Source of the DNA: Xestospongia bergquistia
Lineage: Eukaryota; Porifera; Demospongiae; Haplosclerida; Petrosiidae
NCBI GenBank assembly: GCA_963965975.1
Contig: OZ014411.1
Coordinates: 28,072,249 to 28,136,248 of the forward strand
DNA: 64,000 nucleotides
Direction: 5' to 3'
Part shown: positions 46,310 through 58,344 of the stretch, piece by piece
How the letters are laid out: each line of letters starts with the position of its first letter
How positions within the stretch are numbered: position 1 is the first letter of the stretch
Program-made: the position numbers and the translations under genes
Notes under the pieces: model-generated
What the model saw: the letters and a program-made list of their open reading frames with translations, nothing else
Database searches by the model: none
What the model was told of the DNA's origin: nothing

Positions 46310-49300
46310 CTATTCTTCATACTCAAAAGAATCTTCATCTCTTAGTAGAGGTTCAAGATGTCTATTATTATTATTGTTCTTCACTAGTTTCTTGATCATT
46401 TTACAGAAAAGACAGTTAGTAATTTTGAGATATTGTACACACTTCCTAATACAACGCAGACGACTCATTGAAATATATCCATGATATAACAAGATGATAC
46501 AATAGGTAACAAAACAAAGAACAATTTCAAGTGTGGTCACAATGTTGGTTAAAGTATGATAATCTGATACATTGTAAGGAAGATATACAATAAAATTCAC
46601 CAGAAGAAGTACCATAAACCATAATTCAAGTGCATTTAATATATTCTTCTTGTAATGCATGACAACAGTTTGTGCAATAGTATAAAATACCAGAACAAAT
46701 ATAATCAGTAAAAGTTTTAATGTCATATTGCTACCTTGAAATATAGCAGTGATAATGTAGATGAGAGACAGGACTATCAACCTCAAACCAAACCAGTACC
46801 TTAAGTTGTCTTTATAAGGCCCATGAATAGCATCAATAAATGGACGAAAGTATTTTGAAATGCAGCCAATTCTCAACATTTTAACTCCAAACAATCCAAC
46901 CAATGTAAAAGGTATAATAAAGAAAGATAACATTACAAAACTAAGACATAGTAAAACAAGGTGGTAAGGATTTTGACCATAGAGGATACTGCCGTCTCTA
47001 TACCAAACCAGTACCTTACCAGAACTATTAGTGCCATTAAAATGAATATGTACTGGTGTGAGAACAAGCAATGAGATTGATAACAAATCTGAGTAAGAGA
47101 TGTACATCAATGTTACAAGTACTTGTACAGAGGACCCAACAATAAGGTTAGCAATTCTTGTGGAACAGTGACTTAAGAGGACAATGGCAGCAACAATTAA
47201 CCAAAAGTAAACTGGGTAAAAGTACAATATAGCTGTTTTGCCAAGCTCATTGAGATCACTTGTTATACACACAGGTACATTCCATTGATATTTGATGGAA
47301 GTAAGCAAATACACCATATATTGTAAAGGTGTGTAATCGATTTCCATTTCAGAAGATGGCCATATAGTATTTAGCCAAAATATGAAGCCTCCAAGAGTAC
47401 CCAAGTCAATTGTCAATCTCAAACTAAACAACACTAATACATACACTATACCTCCTAGTATACCAAAAGATATAGCAAGTGCTGAATGTAATGTATTAGA
47501 ACACTGGTAACAATCATTGCTCCCAAGGACAATACTGTAGCCTTCTTTACACTGACCACATAGCCATCCCATACGATTCCCTCTACATATAAAGTCAGGT
47601 TGTGATATATTTATAGCTGTATTTGGTAGACAGTAATCAGGAGGACAGTGTTCAGTATAAGCAATGTTAGTTCCATCATCTATAATACCAAGCTATGATA
47701 AAGGAGGAATATTTATAGCTGATGTATTAATGTTACATTGTGTAATCCCAAACCTTTTCAGAAATGAGCTACATCCACATGCTTTGGTCTCACTACTGTA
47801 TATAAATCCTGGTGGACAACGTTTTGAAATAAGTTTAACTTTTTCTGTAGGAATATATCCCAAGACTTCAAAGTATAAATACATTATACCACTAACACTT
47901 TCTGAAAATATGGTAAAATGTAAAGATGTACAATTTTTGCTGTAGACAGTTTGAATTTGCTGTGTAACAGGTAGCAGATGTGTAATGTCCTCTTGACTAT
48001 GATAATTGTACTGATATTTCACAACTTTAGTCAGTCTGGTTAAAATTTGAGCATAAGTTGGATTACCATTTAGATCATAAGCTTGTAGACCAATTGTTAT
48101 GGTTTCACCAGGATACACTTTGATCTGGTCATCATTATTAGCACTGTTGTTGATATTACAACGATAAGTGCTAACAGCTACTGAAGATATTTCAGTGAAC
48201 CCATGATCATTGTTTTTCACTTCAAAGTGTAATAACTTTGAATATATATAACTAGAATTTCCATTTTTTAAATACAACTGTTGACACTCATATAATGGAG
48301 ACATGTAGATGGAATTTCCAGCTATTTGGGCAGTGTTATTTTTAAAAATCAACATAGCATTTAATTGAGAAACGTTCTGACTTACAACTTGAATAGAACA
48401 TAATGGGTTAGTTATTGGGAGGTTTCTATCCATATGTGAATAAATTGCACCGCCAAAAAAGGAAGCATGATTGTTGATAAACAATGCATTAGCTGATTCA
48501 TGAATAAAGAGATATGATGATGAGTCAAGTTGGATAGCAGCTCCATGACTGGCTTTGTTGTTATTAAAAATTATTGTGCCATTTAAATGAATGTCACTAT
48601 TATATGCTAGTATTACTGACCCTGTTATTTGTTTAAAAAGATTTTTTTCTCCAATGATGTAAACAGATTTTGTATTGACAAAAAACATTTTGCCTAATTT
48701 AAGAGCTGTTTTTAAAGATGTGTTTGAATTTACATCATAAAGATTGAGAGAATCTAAAATTATTTCTAAATTTTTGTGTCTGTTAGATTCTGAGAGAATT
48801 AGTGGACTGTTAATTTTTGAGAGAATTAATGGATTTTGTATTCCAACATAACTTTGTCTATAATCTAAATGATCTAGGTGTATTCTAAGATTAACAGAAG
48901 CAGTAGTTGATGTGATAACACGAAGAAATGAGAAATTGTATGGATTTGAAGGAAGATAAGAAATGAAATCATTATAAGTAATAAAATGTGAATCACTAAT
49001 AATGTGACTATCTGAAATAGATAATATATCCCATGGTTTATGAAGGGTACCTTCATCATTAAAGGTTGTAGTGACTAAACAACCTATTCTAAATGTAGCA
49101 TATATTCTCTCGAGTATATTGTGGTGAAAATGGGAAGTGGCAACTCTAACAGAAGTATTTCCTACTGGTGCATCATTGAATATAATTGCCAAACCATCAA
49201 AGACACCACCTACATCTTGATTCCAATATCCATGTGACAATAGTACATTAGCACTGTAGTTCCCTAGGCTGAAGATAATTGTTGCACCAGCTGCAAATGC

Positions 49301-50076
49301 ATTGATTGCTTTAGGCTCTTTGGCATGGACTTGAGCTGCAATATTAATGTCAGTATATGGTACAAAGTTGTAATTATCTACTACAACTGTATTGTTTATA
49401 AGTACATGTGCTTCTAATACAACTATTCTCTTGTCAAAATTACTAAAGTACAATAAAAGTCCTGATCCACCACAACTGGGAACCACTTTATTAAAACATT
49501 GAGCACTGACAGATGTAGAAGTGATGTTGATATTAGTAAGGGTAACATTGTTATTGATATTAATTAAAAGTATAGCAAAACCATAATAGTTGTTAATGCT
49601 AACCCCAAACAACATGATATAAGAGGAGTAAGAGATAAACAATGTAACTGACTGACTCTCATGAAAATAGAAAGCTGTATCATTAGGATATAGAGTACTA
49701 CTTGATGGCATAGGTCCTCCACAATGTGTTATATTTATATTTTCAATTGACAGCCTACTGACATATTAAAAACCAAAGCTAACAGATTTGTAACTATTAT
49801 TATAATGTCTGCAAGTAATAATAGCAGGAGATATTGATGTACTATGTAAGGTGATATTTGAAATGTTACTCACCAAACAAAAAGAACTTGAAGATAGGAT
49901 GTGCTCCACATTAGGAGAAAGTAGTAGCTGAGTGTTGGTAAAAGAGGATTATCTGGATCACAGAGATATTTGTTTAGATCAGCAGGATTATTTAGTAAAT
50001 GGATATGAGACAAATTTAATGTTAAACAGGACACTAGTATGAGAAACCACAGCATGGAAACCATTATCTTATTCAT
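46310..50076 (-). pseudogene. Beta-helix ectodomain plus multipass membrane protein, with three lesions
   Basis: Intronless locus of about 1250 codons. It starts at 50076 with a signal peptide (MNKIMVSMLWFLILVSCLTL). The ectodomain (about 49860-47750) is an asparagine-rich right-handed beta-helix with repeats such as FINNHASFFGGAIYS, which match the FxNN and GGAI signature of polymorphic membrane protein repeats. A Cys-rich module (LCGQCKEGYSIVLGSNDCYQC) follows, then about eight hydrophobic membrane segments (47480-46480) and a charged tail ending DEDSFEYEE. Three lesions break the frame: a one-base shift near 49935-49950, an in-frame TAA at 49766-49768 and an in-frame TAG at 47693-47695. 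The homologous reading resumes directly after each. It could be a young pseudogene, or the lesions could be assembly errors. Function unknown; the layout suggests a surface receptor or adhesion protein. Confidence 0.7.
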
Positions 50077-51784
50077 CTTTGAATTGGTGATTAGCTTCTA
50101 AGAGTCTTGTCCTGTGTATATCTGTTCAGATGTGAGCAGTATCATTTATATATACAAGTTGGACCGGATGTTGCAATAAATTTATTACAACAGGATTTTG
50201 TAAACAACTGTTCATTATGACAGTTTTTAAGCTAATTTTTATGTTGTTATATATTACGAATGTAAGCATCAAAAGGTGTCAACAAGGTAACTTGATAGTA
50301 TGATAGCATCAAAGCCATTTCGAAATGTACTCACGTGACAAAAGTAGGATATAAGATTACATGTTGTTTAGCACTAATCTACTGCAGATACAACAGTTAC
50401 CAACCATAGTAAATTTAAGTATTTTAGAACAGCTATATAACTAAAGACACATTTGGAATGATAAGTTTATACTAAAAGGGACACTGTGTTATATTGAGAT
50501 CTTATCTATCACATATGGTATATTATTATGCATTGAGTAGTTGTTAATTTTCAACCAAAACGGAGAAATAATACAACAGATATGTTACTACAATGTCTTT
50601 TTTCACAGAGGTCATGAACATAATATTATATTATCAGTGTAGGTACTTATGTGAAGTTAATTTCCCATACAAACAATATAAGAAGTTCAATAGACTGCCT
50701 AATTGTCACTGCTTGGCAATTATTCTACTTTGCCACACAATAATTGTTGTTGTCAAAATCTCTGTCTTAATTGATAACAGATATTATCAAAAGTAAACAT
50801 ACAACGTTTTTATAGAAAATAGTAAACTGTCAATAAATCACTGTTTGGTGATCTTTGGATAAAAAACAAATTTTACTATTAGTTGATCTCATATAAACAG
50901 GACTTTGTGGAGGATTGTCATTGTTAATTTTAGAGACAATATTGGTTAATGAGGTTTATAATAAGATTATCTCCATCAATGTCTTGCATCATCTACTGTA
51001 TAGTTGTCAGTAATATTATATATCTACATATATAAGTAGGATGTTTACAACAAAAGTCCCATGACATAACTTTGCAAGCAAATGTCCATTATGACAGTAT
51101 CTCAAACAATTCTGATGTTATTTTATATTACAGAAGCAAGCATCAACAATTACCTTGTCAACATTGTAGCCTGACAGTGCAACAACATTGAAAGTATTTT
51201 AAAGCTTACACACATAAACAACAAAAGTACACAATTTTCTGTATTTTGTTAGCTTAAATGATTAATTATAAGTGGATATTTAATATTGACTTAAGTCAGA
51301 GCTAAACTTTGTTTTGCATAATTATAAAACTGCAGTTATATAATTTTTATAACAACTCTATGTAACTAATAGTGATTCAAATGTACGTCCACAATAAGTT
51401 TAATATCACTTCAAATTATACCAAAAAAATCTTATAAAACAAAATGTTATGGCATATGTTTTATGCCAATCATCATAGTAGTGCTTAATATGTAAGGTAA
51501 TTGAATATTAACCAAAGGCCACCTGACAGGGTTTGCATACAATAGTGAATCATCACAATCATTAGTGTAATTATTGAGCAATAGCAATAGTAACAGGTTT
51601 TTTTATGTAAACAGTAGAAACAGGTGCTCATATATAGTTGATATTATGACACTGTCACAGTATGACTGAATATTGGTTTAAATGGTCAGTCATAAGTGCT
51701 TCTTAATATTGCTGTCAAATCAATGTACCCCTATATGATAAAAGAAACTATTGCAAGTTCTGTATATATATATATAATATAAAA

Positions 51785-51822
<38 letters not shown>

Positions 51823-52690
51823 TTTCTTTGCTTTGATTATACTTACACACATGAACTGATGGTTGAGACTGTTGGCCATGAATAAAAGAAGTCATGTGCT
51901 TGTATTCAACATTGTGCTAAAAAATCGGCCACCTCTTCAATCCTGATTTGATAATTCTGTTAAGGTCATGTTATTTATGGCTCCTAAGGTTTGAGTATTT
52001 GTATGCCATTTTCTCAATTAAACATCTTGATGTTTATTTAAATAAGTCATGTATTCAACTTGAACAGTTAACTGAGACATCACAACTGAATATTAAAACA
52101 TGTGGCAAGTGGTGACATGTGTTTTCTTAGCATGTTCCTGACAATCCTCAGACCAAATGTTTGTTCTGTCTATTTGCACAACCACTGTGTTTACTCCTGA
52201 TGTTTATTTGAGTTCCATTCATGAGATCAATCCCCTTAGTATAAATTCCCTTTAAAATTAGTAGAATTATTACTTCCTCTTAACAAATACATGAGGACAT
52301 TATGGTGATGCAAAAATATAAGAATGGCTGTATTGGTAAAGCTACTTTAAAATAGTCAAATGTTGTAGTTAGACAAAAACACAATCATCATACAGAAAAC
52401 CATTTTTACTCTCAAAAGATGCACCAATAAGCATTGACATCATTTCAATGGGATTGATTAAAAAGACTTGATGTTTTCCATCATTAGCGTATCTCCTGAT
52501 AACATATATATGTTAACTAACTCATGTTAACATAACTCTGCACCACCTAAAATTAAAAGCTAATAAAACAATGTTCATGTAGCAAGCAAATTAACTATAA
52601 TATTTCATTAACTATTTCAAGGAGAGACTTGACAGGAACAGAAAACAAAGGATGTGTATTTAATAAGTAAATACGCTAATAAAATAATGT
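50077..52690. other. No gene seen
   Basis: AT-rich. An imperfect (TA)n tract lies at 51755-51822. No coding segment with family resemblance was found. The left edge should include the promoter of the beta-helix gene. Confidence 0.45.
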
Positions 52691-52699
52691 TCACTTTTC

Positions 52700-53250
52700 T
52701 TAAACTATAACTCCACTTGGAATGCATGGAAACATTGGCGTTTGGAAAACTATGTCAATCCAATCAATCCCTCTGTATTGTTGTTCTATCCTCTAATTGC
52801 TGGTCTGAGTTTAGTCTGTCTCTAATATTATAATGGTAATATTCACTGGAACTTGAGCAAATAAACTTATCACATGAAAACTTACAAGAACATCTTGATC
52901 TTCTAAAGAAGTGTTAGTGATGATATCCACAAAGTGTGGTGTGTTCTGGATGAATGAGTCAGTTATTCCTAGCATTGGTGATAGGATTATACTGAGTTCT
53001 TTAGCCAAGTTGTAGGTGAAGATCCAATTGTAGAGATGATTGGTCTAAGCAGTATACCACTTTTGTGTATTTGGGTAAACCAATAAAACCATATAGCTGT
53101 GACATGATTGAGTTCTTTGGTGTAAGGTGTTTAGCAAGATCTATAGCGATGTATTCTGATCTCAAGGTGTTATCCAGTCCTCTGTTGATTGAAATGACCA
53201 ATCTATTGCTATATATTGATCTCTATCCAAGGCTACTGTTGTATTTCCTT
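52700..53250 (-). mobile_element. Penelope-like reverse transcriptase fragment
   Basis: Decayed RT pieces in shifting frames. SQLYGFIGLPKYTK near 53100 resembles the LYGLPKIHK motif; LAKELSIILSPMLGITDSFI then DVLVSFHVISLFAQVPV (53005-52830) resembles the LSPL-x-G-x-TDS and VSFDVVSLFTNVPV motif; QLEDRTTIQRD near 52775 fits the next conserved segment. This motif set is typical of Penelope-like elements. No endonuclease or ends were seen. Confidence 0.6.
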
Positions 53251-53461
53251 ATCAGCAGGAAGTATAACAAGCCCTTCCTTCTTAAAGTTATTAGTGCAGC
53301 TCATTCAGCTCAATAAAAGTAAGTGACAGTGTGTCTTGGTACTTCTTATTAACTAAGAGTCTTATTAACTAAGACTCTTCACAACATACAAAGTGTAGAA
53401 CAGCACATATGTAAATGAATTTTGTGTATAAACTATTGTTCAAAATACTTAATTTTTTAAC

Positions 53462-53822
53462 CTCATCAATTTTGGTGGTGGGTATTCTAATACCTAAGCA
53501 TCTACTTTCAATAGCTGGTATAAATTTACTTGTGGAATTACATAGTAAAATAAGTGAACATGATGTTATGTATTTCTGAATTATTCCTCTTAGAGGTTGT
53601 TGTGCATTGTTTGTTAACCTGTCTACCTCTATTAAAACAACCACTAAACATGGATGAATGGATAAGAGATGGATAAAATTATAGTTATGAAGATGGACAA
53701 ATGGCTGAAAGAATGGATTACCTCTAAATTCTCTATGGCTAGTATCACTGAAATGAGACTGAGCTATTTCTTTTAGTAATCCCATTAAAACAACATGATC
53801 ATATATACCAGCATCACTGATT
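53462..53822 (-). pseudogene. RFC3 gene fragment (two exons)
   Basis: Two exons joined by a 77-nt intron: 53722-53822 (SDAGIYDHVVLMGLLKEIAQ) and 53462-53644 (VVVLIEVDRLTNNAQQPLR, then CSLILLCNSTSKFIPAIESR). These match replication factor C subunit 3 around the Walker B and sensor 1 region (EVDKL is EVDRL here; CNSTSK is kept). The upstream frame hits a TGA and no further exons are present on either side. It is therefore a broken partial copy that kept its intron, so it arose by DNA duplication, not retrotransposition. Confidence 0.65.
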
Positions 53823-54134
53823 CAGTAATATATAATAATATATAATATGATATGTTTTTCTTTATAGGCTTCTTTATCTTCTACAGAGACTTCCAGGGAT
53901 GTGGTTCTGCCTATTGTTCATGACAAAAAATATAATTATGGTTTAAAATAATACATGTAGGATATGTATATAATGTATATTATTATTATAAATGTATTAC
54001 ATAAAGTACATGTGATATATTGAGAGTTGAATACAATGAACAGTCAAAACGCATCAGATTAGGCAATGCTGCTGATGAACTATTTAAAATATTAATTGTC
54101 ATAGTACAGAGTTGCTTTTAGTTTTTCCTTTTAA

Positions 54135-54861
54135 GGTCTTTAAATCCTCATCATATTGATCCTGAAAATCTCAAACAAATTCTAACTAAGGTATTATCAT
54201 TATAGTATGTAATATAGTCATGACAGAGTGTCACTGATATACTTCATACAGTGACAATGTGGTTGGAAGATAGTGAGTTACTGGGACCAAAGAATAAGCA
54301 TTTACTTTGCATGAAATATTGTTAGACAATTATTTAGGTCAGTTGTAATATGTGTATACTAACAAACCAAAAGAAATATTATTTATCATTTGTCAATTTT
54401 CATATTTTCATATTTAGTTTTCATATTTTTGCAGTTTGCAAGGTCTTCATAATACAATATTGTATTCTTTTACTTATCATTATTGTACCTGGTCGCATTA
54501 AAATGTGTTTTTGGGTGAAGTCAATTGCCCACAGCTGAGCATCAAATTCCGGTCATGGCTTCGTCCTTCGTTTCTTTCAACCAGTTTTTAAATTAAAAAC
54601 CAACTCTTGATGAATTATGTGAACATGTTAGAATTGACACTAAATGGTACAAATTTGGTGTACTCCACAAACTAGATCCAATTAAACTAGATGGTATTGA
54701 ACAACACTACAGAGGTAACGATGTCAAAGCTGTAAAGATGTTCGAATTATTGCTGAGTTTCATGCCAAAAGCTAAGAGAAGAGACATTATTGAAACACTA
54801 CAGAAACCAGCCATTGCTGAGAATGTTTTTGCTGAGGAATACAAGAATTCATTAGAAGAAA
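54135..54861 (+). pseudogene. Death-domain exon, plus strand, possibly broken
   Basis: 54597-54861 encodes a clear six-helix death-fold pattern: TLDELCEHVRIDTKWYKFG, LDGIEQHYRGNDVKAVKMF, LLLSFMPKAKRRDIIETLQK, NVFAEEYKNSLEE, followed by the donor GTGAGT. An ATG at 54555 is in the same frame, but an in-frame TAA (54594-54596) lies between. A short exon-like piece at 54137-54190 (LNPHHIDPENLKQILTK, then GTATTA) may belong to the same gene. No partner exons downstream were recognised. It could be a pseudogene or an internal exon with a missed acceptor. It converges on the ANK-ZU5-death gene. Confidence 0.5.
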
Positions 54862-54869
54862 GTGAGTAT

Positions 54870-55930
54870 TTTATATCCCTAGGATGAGATTATCTTTTCT
54901 TATGACAAAATATAGCGTAAAAGGAGGTACCCAATCAAATACTACAGAAATACTCTCTTCAACTTCCACTTTCTATGAAACTTGTTCAAATGTTGTACAC
55001 TTGTGTAATTATATATTGCACTGTTATGTCACATACAAGTATCAACATCCAGACATAAAAGATCTAGAAAATGGACCTAAAATGAACCAATGGTCTTATC
55101 TATATTCAAAGGATATATAGTACCCATATCACTGATAATGACATATACTTAATACTTTCATTGCTGTTCCTCTCCATCAATAAAAACATTTGTTCAGTTG
55201 TTATCAAAATTAATAGAGTAAAAAAAATTAACTGACATCATCTAACTGCTAAATGACTTTCACATACAAGCATGTAGTTAATTTTTACAGTACATGTACT
55301 TATGGGCTCTGGCAGCTACACTTGCTGAATTGTAATACCTATGGATATGACTCACGTGCAGGAATGTAATGTTTATCAAATGTGAACTTCCTTTTCTTTG
55401 AAAATTATTCTTAAGCTGTATTACATTGTTTGTATGGTTGCTATGGTAATTTAAAATTGTGCTGAAAAAACTATTTTCACTAAAAAAAAATCATAAAAGT
55501 TTGTATGTCATTTATAGTAGAATGTTATGAAGTATACTTAATATAAGCCAGAACAGCAACACATATAGCTCCTGTGATCAAAATAAAATTAAACTTGAAC
55601 CTTGAACTCCAAATCGTGTCTACAGAAAATACAAACAGCAATATAATACACAGATACTAAGTATATTCATGTTAAATAATCTATTGTTGTCAATTCAACT
55701 GGTAGAGTCCAAATATTTTCTAGTAGATGATTAGTATAATCATTATAACACCACAAAGTCACACACTAAACTTGTATATGCATACACTGCACACAACATA
55801 TGCATACTGTTGTTGTTGGGTGGAGGATCAACTATTCTAGTGGGAGATGTTCTTGTAGCTGCAGATAAAGCTAGTGATGGTGAACTGAAAAATTGACCTT
55901 TAGTAAAAAGAGGATATAATGTTACATGAT
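54870..55930. other. Convergent intergenic region
   Basis: No exon supported with confidence. A frame at 54884-55120 is not recognisable. Inverted ends near 55217 and 55290 ('aaaaattaactgac'-like and 'gttaatttttacag') hint at a very short MITE related to family A. On the minus strand at 55743-55888 a frame after a CAG acceptor could be an alternative last exon of the neighbouring gene. Confidence 0.35.
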
Positions 55931-55935
55931 CTCTA

Positions 55936-58311
55936 TTACAAGTTAATACCTTGCTGGTCAGAATTATACTCATTCAATAAATAACGACAGATTTCATTAG
56001 CTAAATTCACATTTTTTAAAGGTTGATCCCTTACAACAATGATAATTGTTTTCCAGCACACCTCACGCTTTCTCTGATTTATCCAGAGTTGTAAAACTTC
56101 TGAGAGTCTTGTTTTATTATTATGTGATACACTGTATTCCTCAGATTTTATGTCACCATATTCTACACAAAGTTGTTCACCAATACTTCTCCACTCATAT
56201 TTTACAGGGTCCAGTACAATCAAGAGGTGTCTTTTTTCTGGTTCTTTCACTAATGTTAGTTTCACATATGAAAAATCAAGCATGTATGTATTATATGCTG
56301 ACTCACTTAATAGCTCTGAAGGAACTTCTTCAAATGGTGAAATTTTTCTGTCAGAAGTACTGGACTTAGTAAGTTGATCTGCAAAAAAATTATATTGGTA
56401 ATCTTAGTAATATTGCTTGGATAAATGAACAACTATATTTGAGTAATAACATACAACATACCTCTTGTATCCTTTAGTTCATAATCTGCAATGATCAATG
56501 AACTCGCTTCTTCTCTTGTTCCCTTAAAATTGAGTTCCAAGTCATCAACTTCTTTATCAACTTTGAGTCTTGCTTTAAACTTTAAGTGAAGCAAGGTAGT
56601 GTTTGGTTGACTTTGATCAACATCTTCTCTTTTAACCTATATATGATAATAAAAGCAATCAATGAGTCATCAGACTAATAATATCTTACTAGACATGGCT
56701 CCTTAAGAACCTTGATGTCATAACTTTCATTATTTGATACGTCAACTTTCAATTCATTATGATCTTCATTAAAGTAGAACTTCACTGGTTTTAAATGTTT
56801 CCAATCTTTATAACAGGGGTCAGTGTTAACTCTCTAGCACACGACAATGAAATTATTGTTATATGATATCTTGTACTGTGACTACTTACTTCAAGATAAG
56901 GTTGAAGGTCTTTTGTGACTACAACCTGTATTTCCCAACACAGTTTTTCCATCAACTTAACAAAGACTGCTATAATGTAACCACAAGGAGGTTGTTTAAT
57001 TATTTCAAATTGAGGGTCTTTTTTGTTTTGCCAAACAATACCCAGGACAGAAAAATCTGAGATTTTTATAGCACCAGAGTTGTCATTAACTGTAAACTCT
57101 TGGTTGGTTGTATGAACAGGCACAATTTCAAATTTGTATGGTGGTGGTCCTTTAGCTCTGATGAAGGCAAGCTGCTTGCAATCCTCTAATGAAATAAGCT
57201 CAACATTATGTTGAAGACAAAGCTTAATTGGTTGCCTAAATTCTCCTGTTGTTTTGATCTCATAGAAACAGCTCACAGGCTCAACATTAGGAGGTAACTC
57301 AATATCTGCTTTTGCTGGTGCAACTACTTTAACTTCAGCCTTGACTACATTGCCTTTTTGTACAGAATATTTTGGTATAACTAGCTTAATGCCATAGCCC
57401 ATTTTATAGAAGACCTGTTCTTCTTCAAAGTTTTCAATATTCCACTCTGAAACATTTTCCAAAACTAGAAAAATAAATGTCCACATGGTTTGTGTAAGTG
57501 TGCCATCACATTAAAGAGTTTCTAACCTCGTTCAGGATTATATTCTGCAAAAAGATTCTCAATGTCGTTTCTGTTTTCATTTTGACATTCATCCAAAGGG
57601 TTTTTACCACATTTATTCCTAATAGTAGTGTCTGCACTACGAGACAGTAACATTTGTACAATATCAACATCTCCTTGTCTGCAGGCAAAATGTAATGATG
57701 TATTTCCATCCTGTTTAAAGAAAAATATTAATTATAACTAACGGCATATATTAATAACACAGGTCACATGTTAAGACATAAATCTTTTATAATTTTATCA
57801 ATGACTTCTTTTATTTGTTCTACTGGTGAGTTTGATATAATAAAACAGATTCAAAAAATTCAGTTATAGTAACATAAATATATTGCATAGCATGGTTCAA
57901 AGGTGTATATGCATTACATAAACAGGGAAATTTGTGTAACCAGTAGGCCAAAGAATGATATTTTTTACAAAATCCTGAGTTTACAGATTAATTGATATAT
58001 CTAATTACATTATTATGATATACATACTAGTCTGCCAGTATAAATCCATAATGTAGCATGTGGGTGTTTAGCTTTAGTCTTATAAATTGTCAGGTTGGAA
58101 TGTTTATAACACTTATAGACCATAATTATAAAAGAACTGATAAAGCTTGTAATCAGATGATAAAAAATGTGAATTTGCTTTCTATGAAAAAGAAAATAGC
58201 TTTTTAAAATATCTGGTTTCAAATATTAACTGCATTAAATGTGTTTTGTGGAATTGACACTTCAATTGAAATGTATGGGCTACCAATGTTATCATGATAT
58301 ACATACATACA

Positions 58312-58344
<33 letters not shown>

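Noticed and set aside
47664-47945. 93-codon plus-strand frame over the beta-helix gene
   Set aside because: Antisense shadow of the ectodomain.
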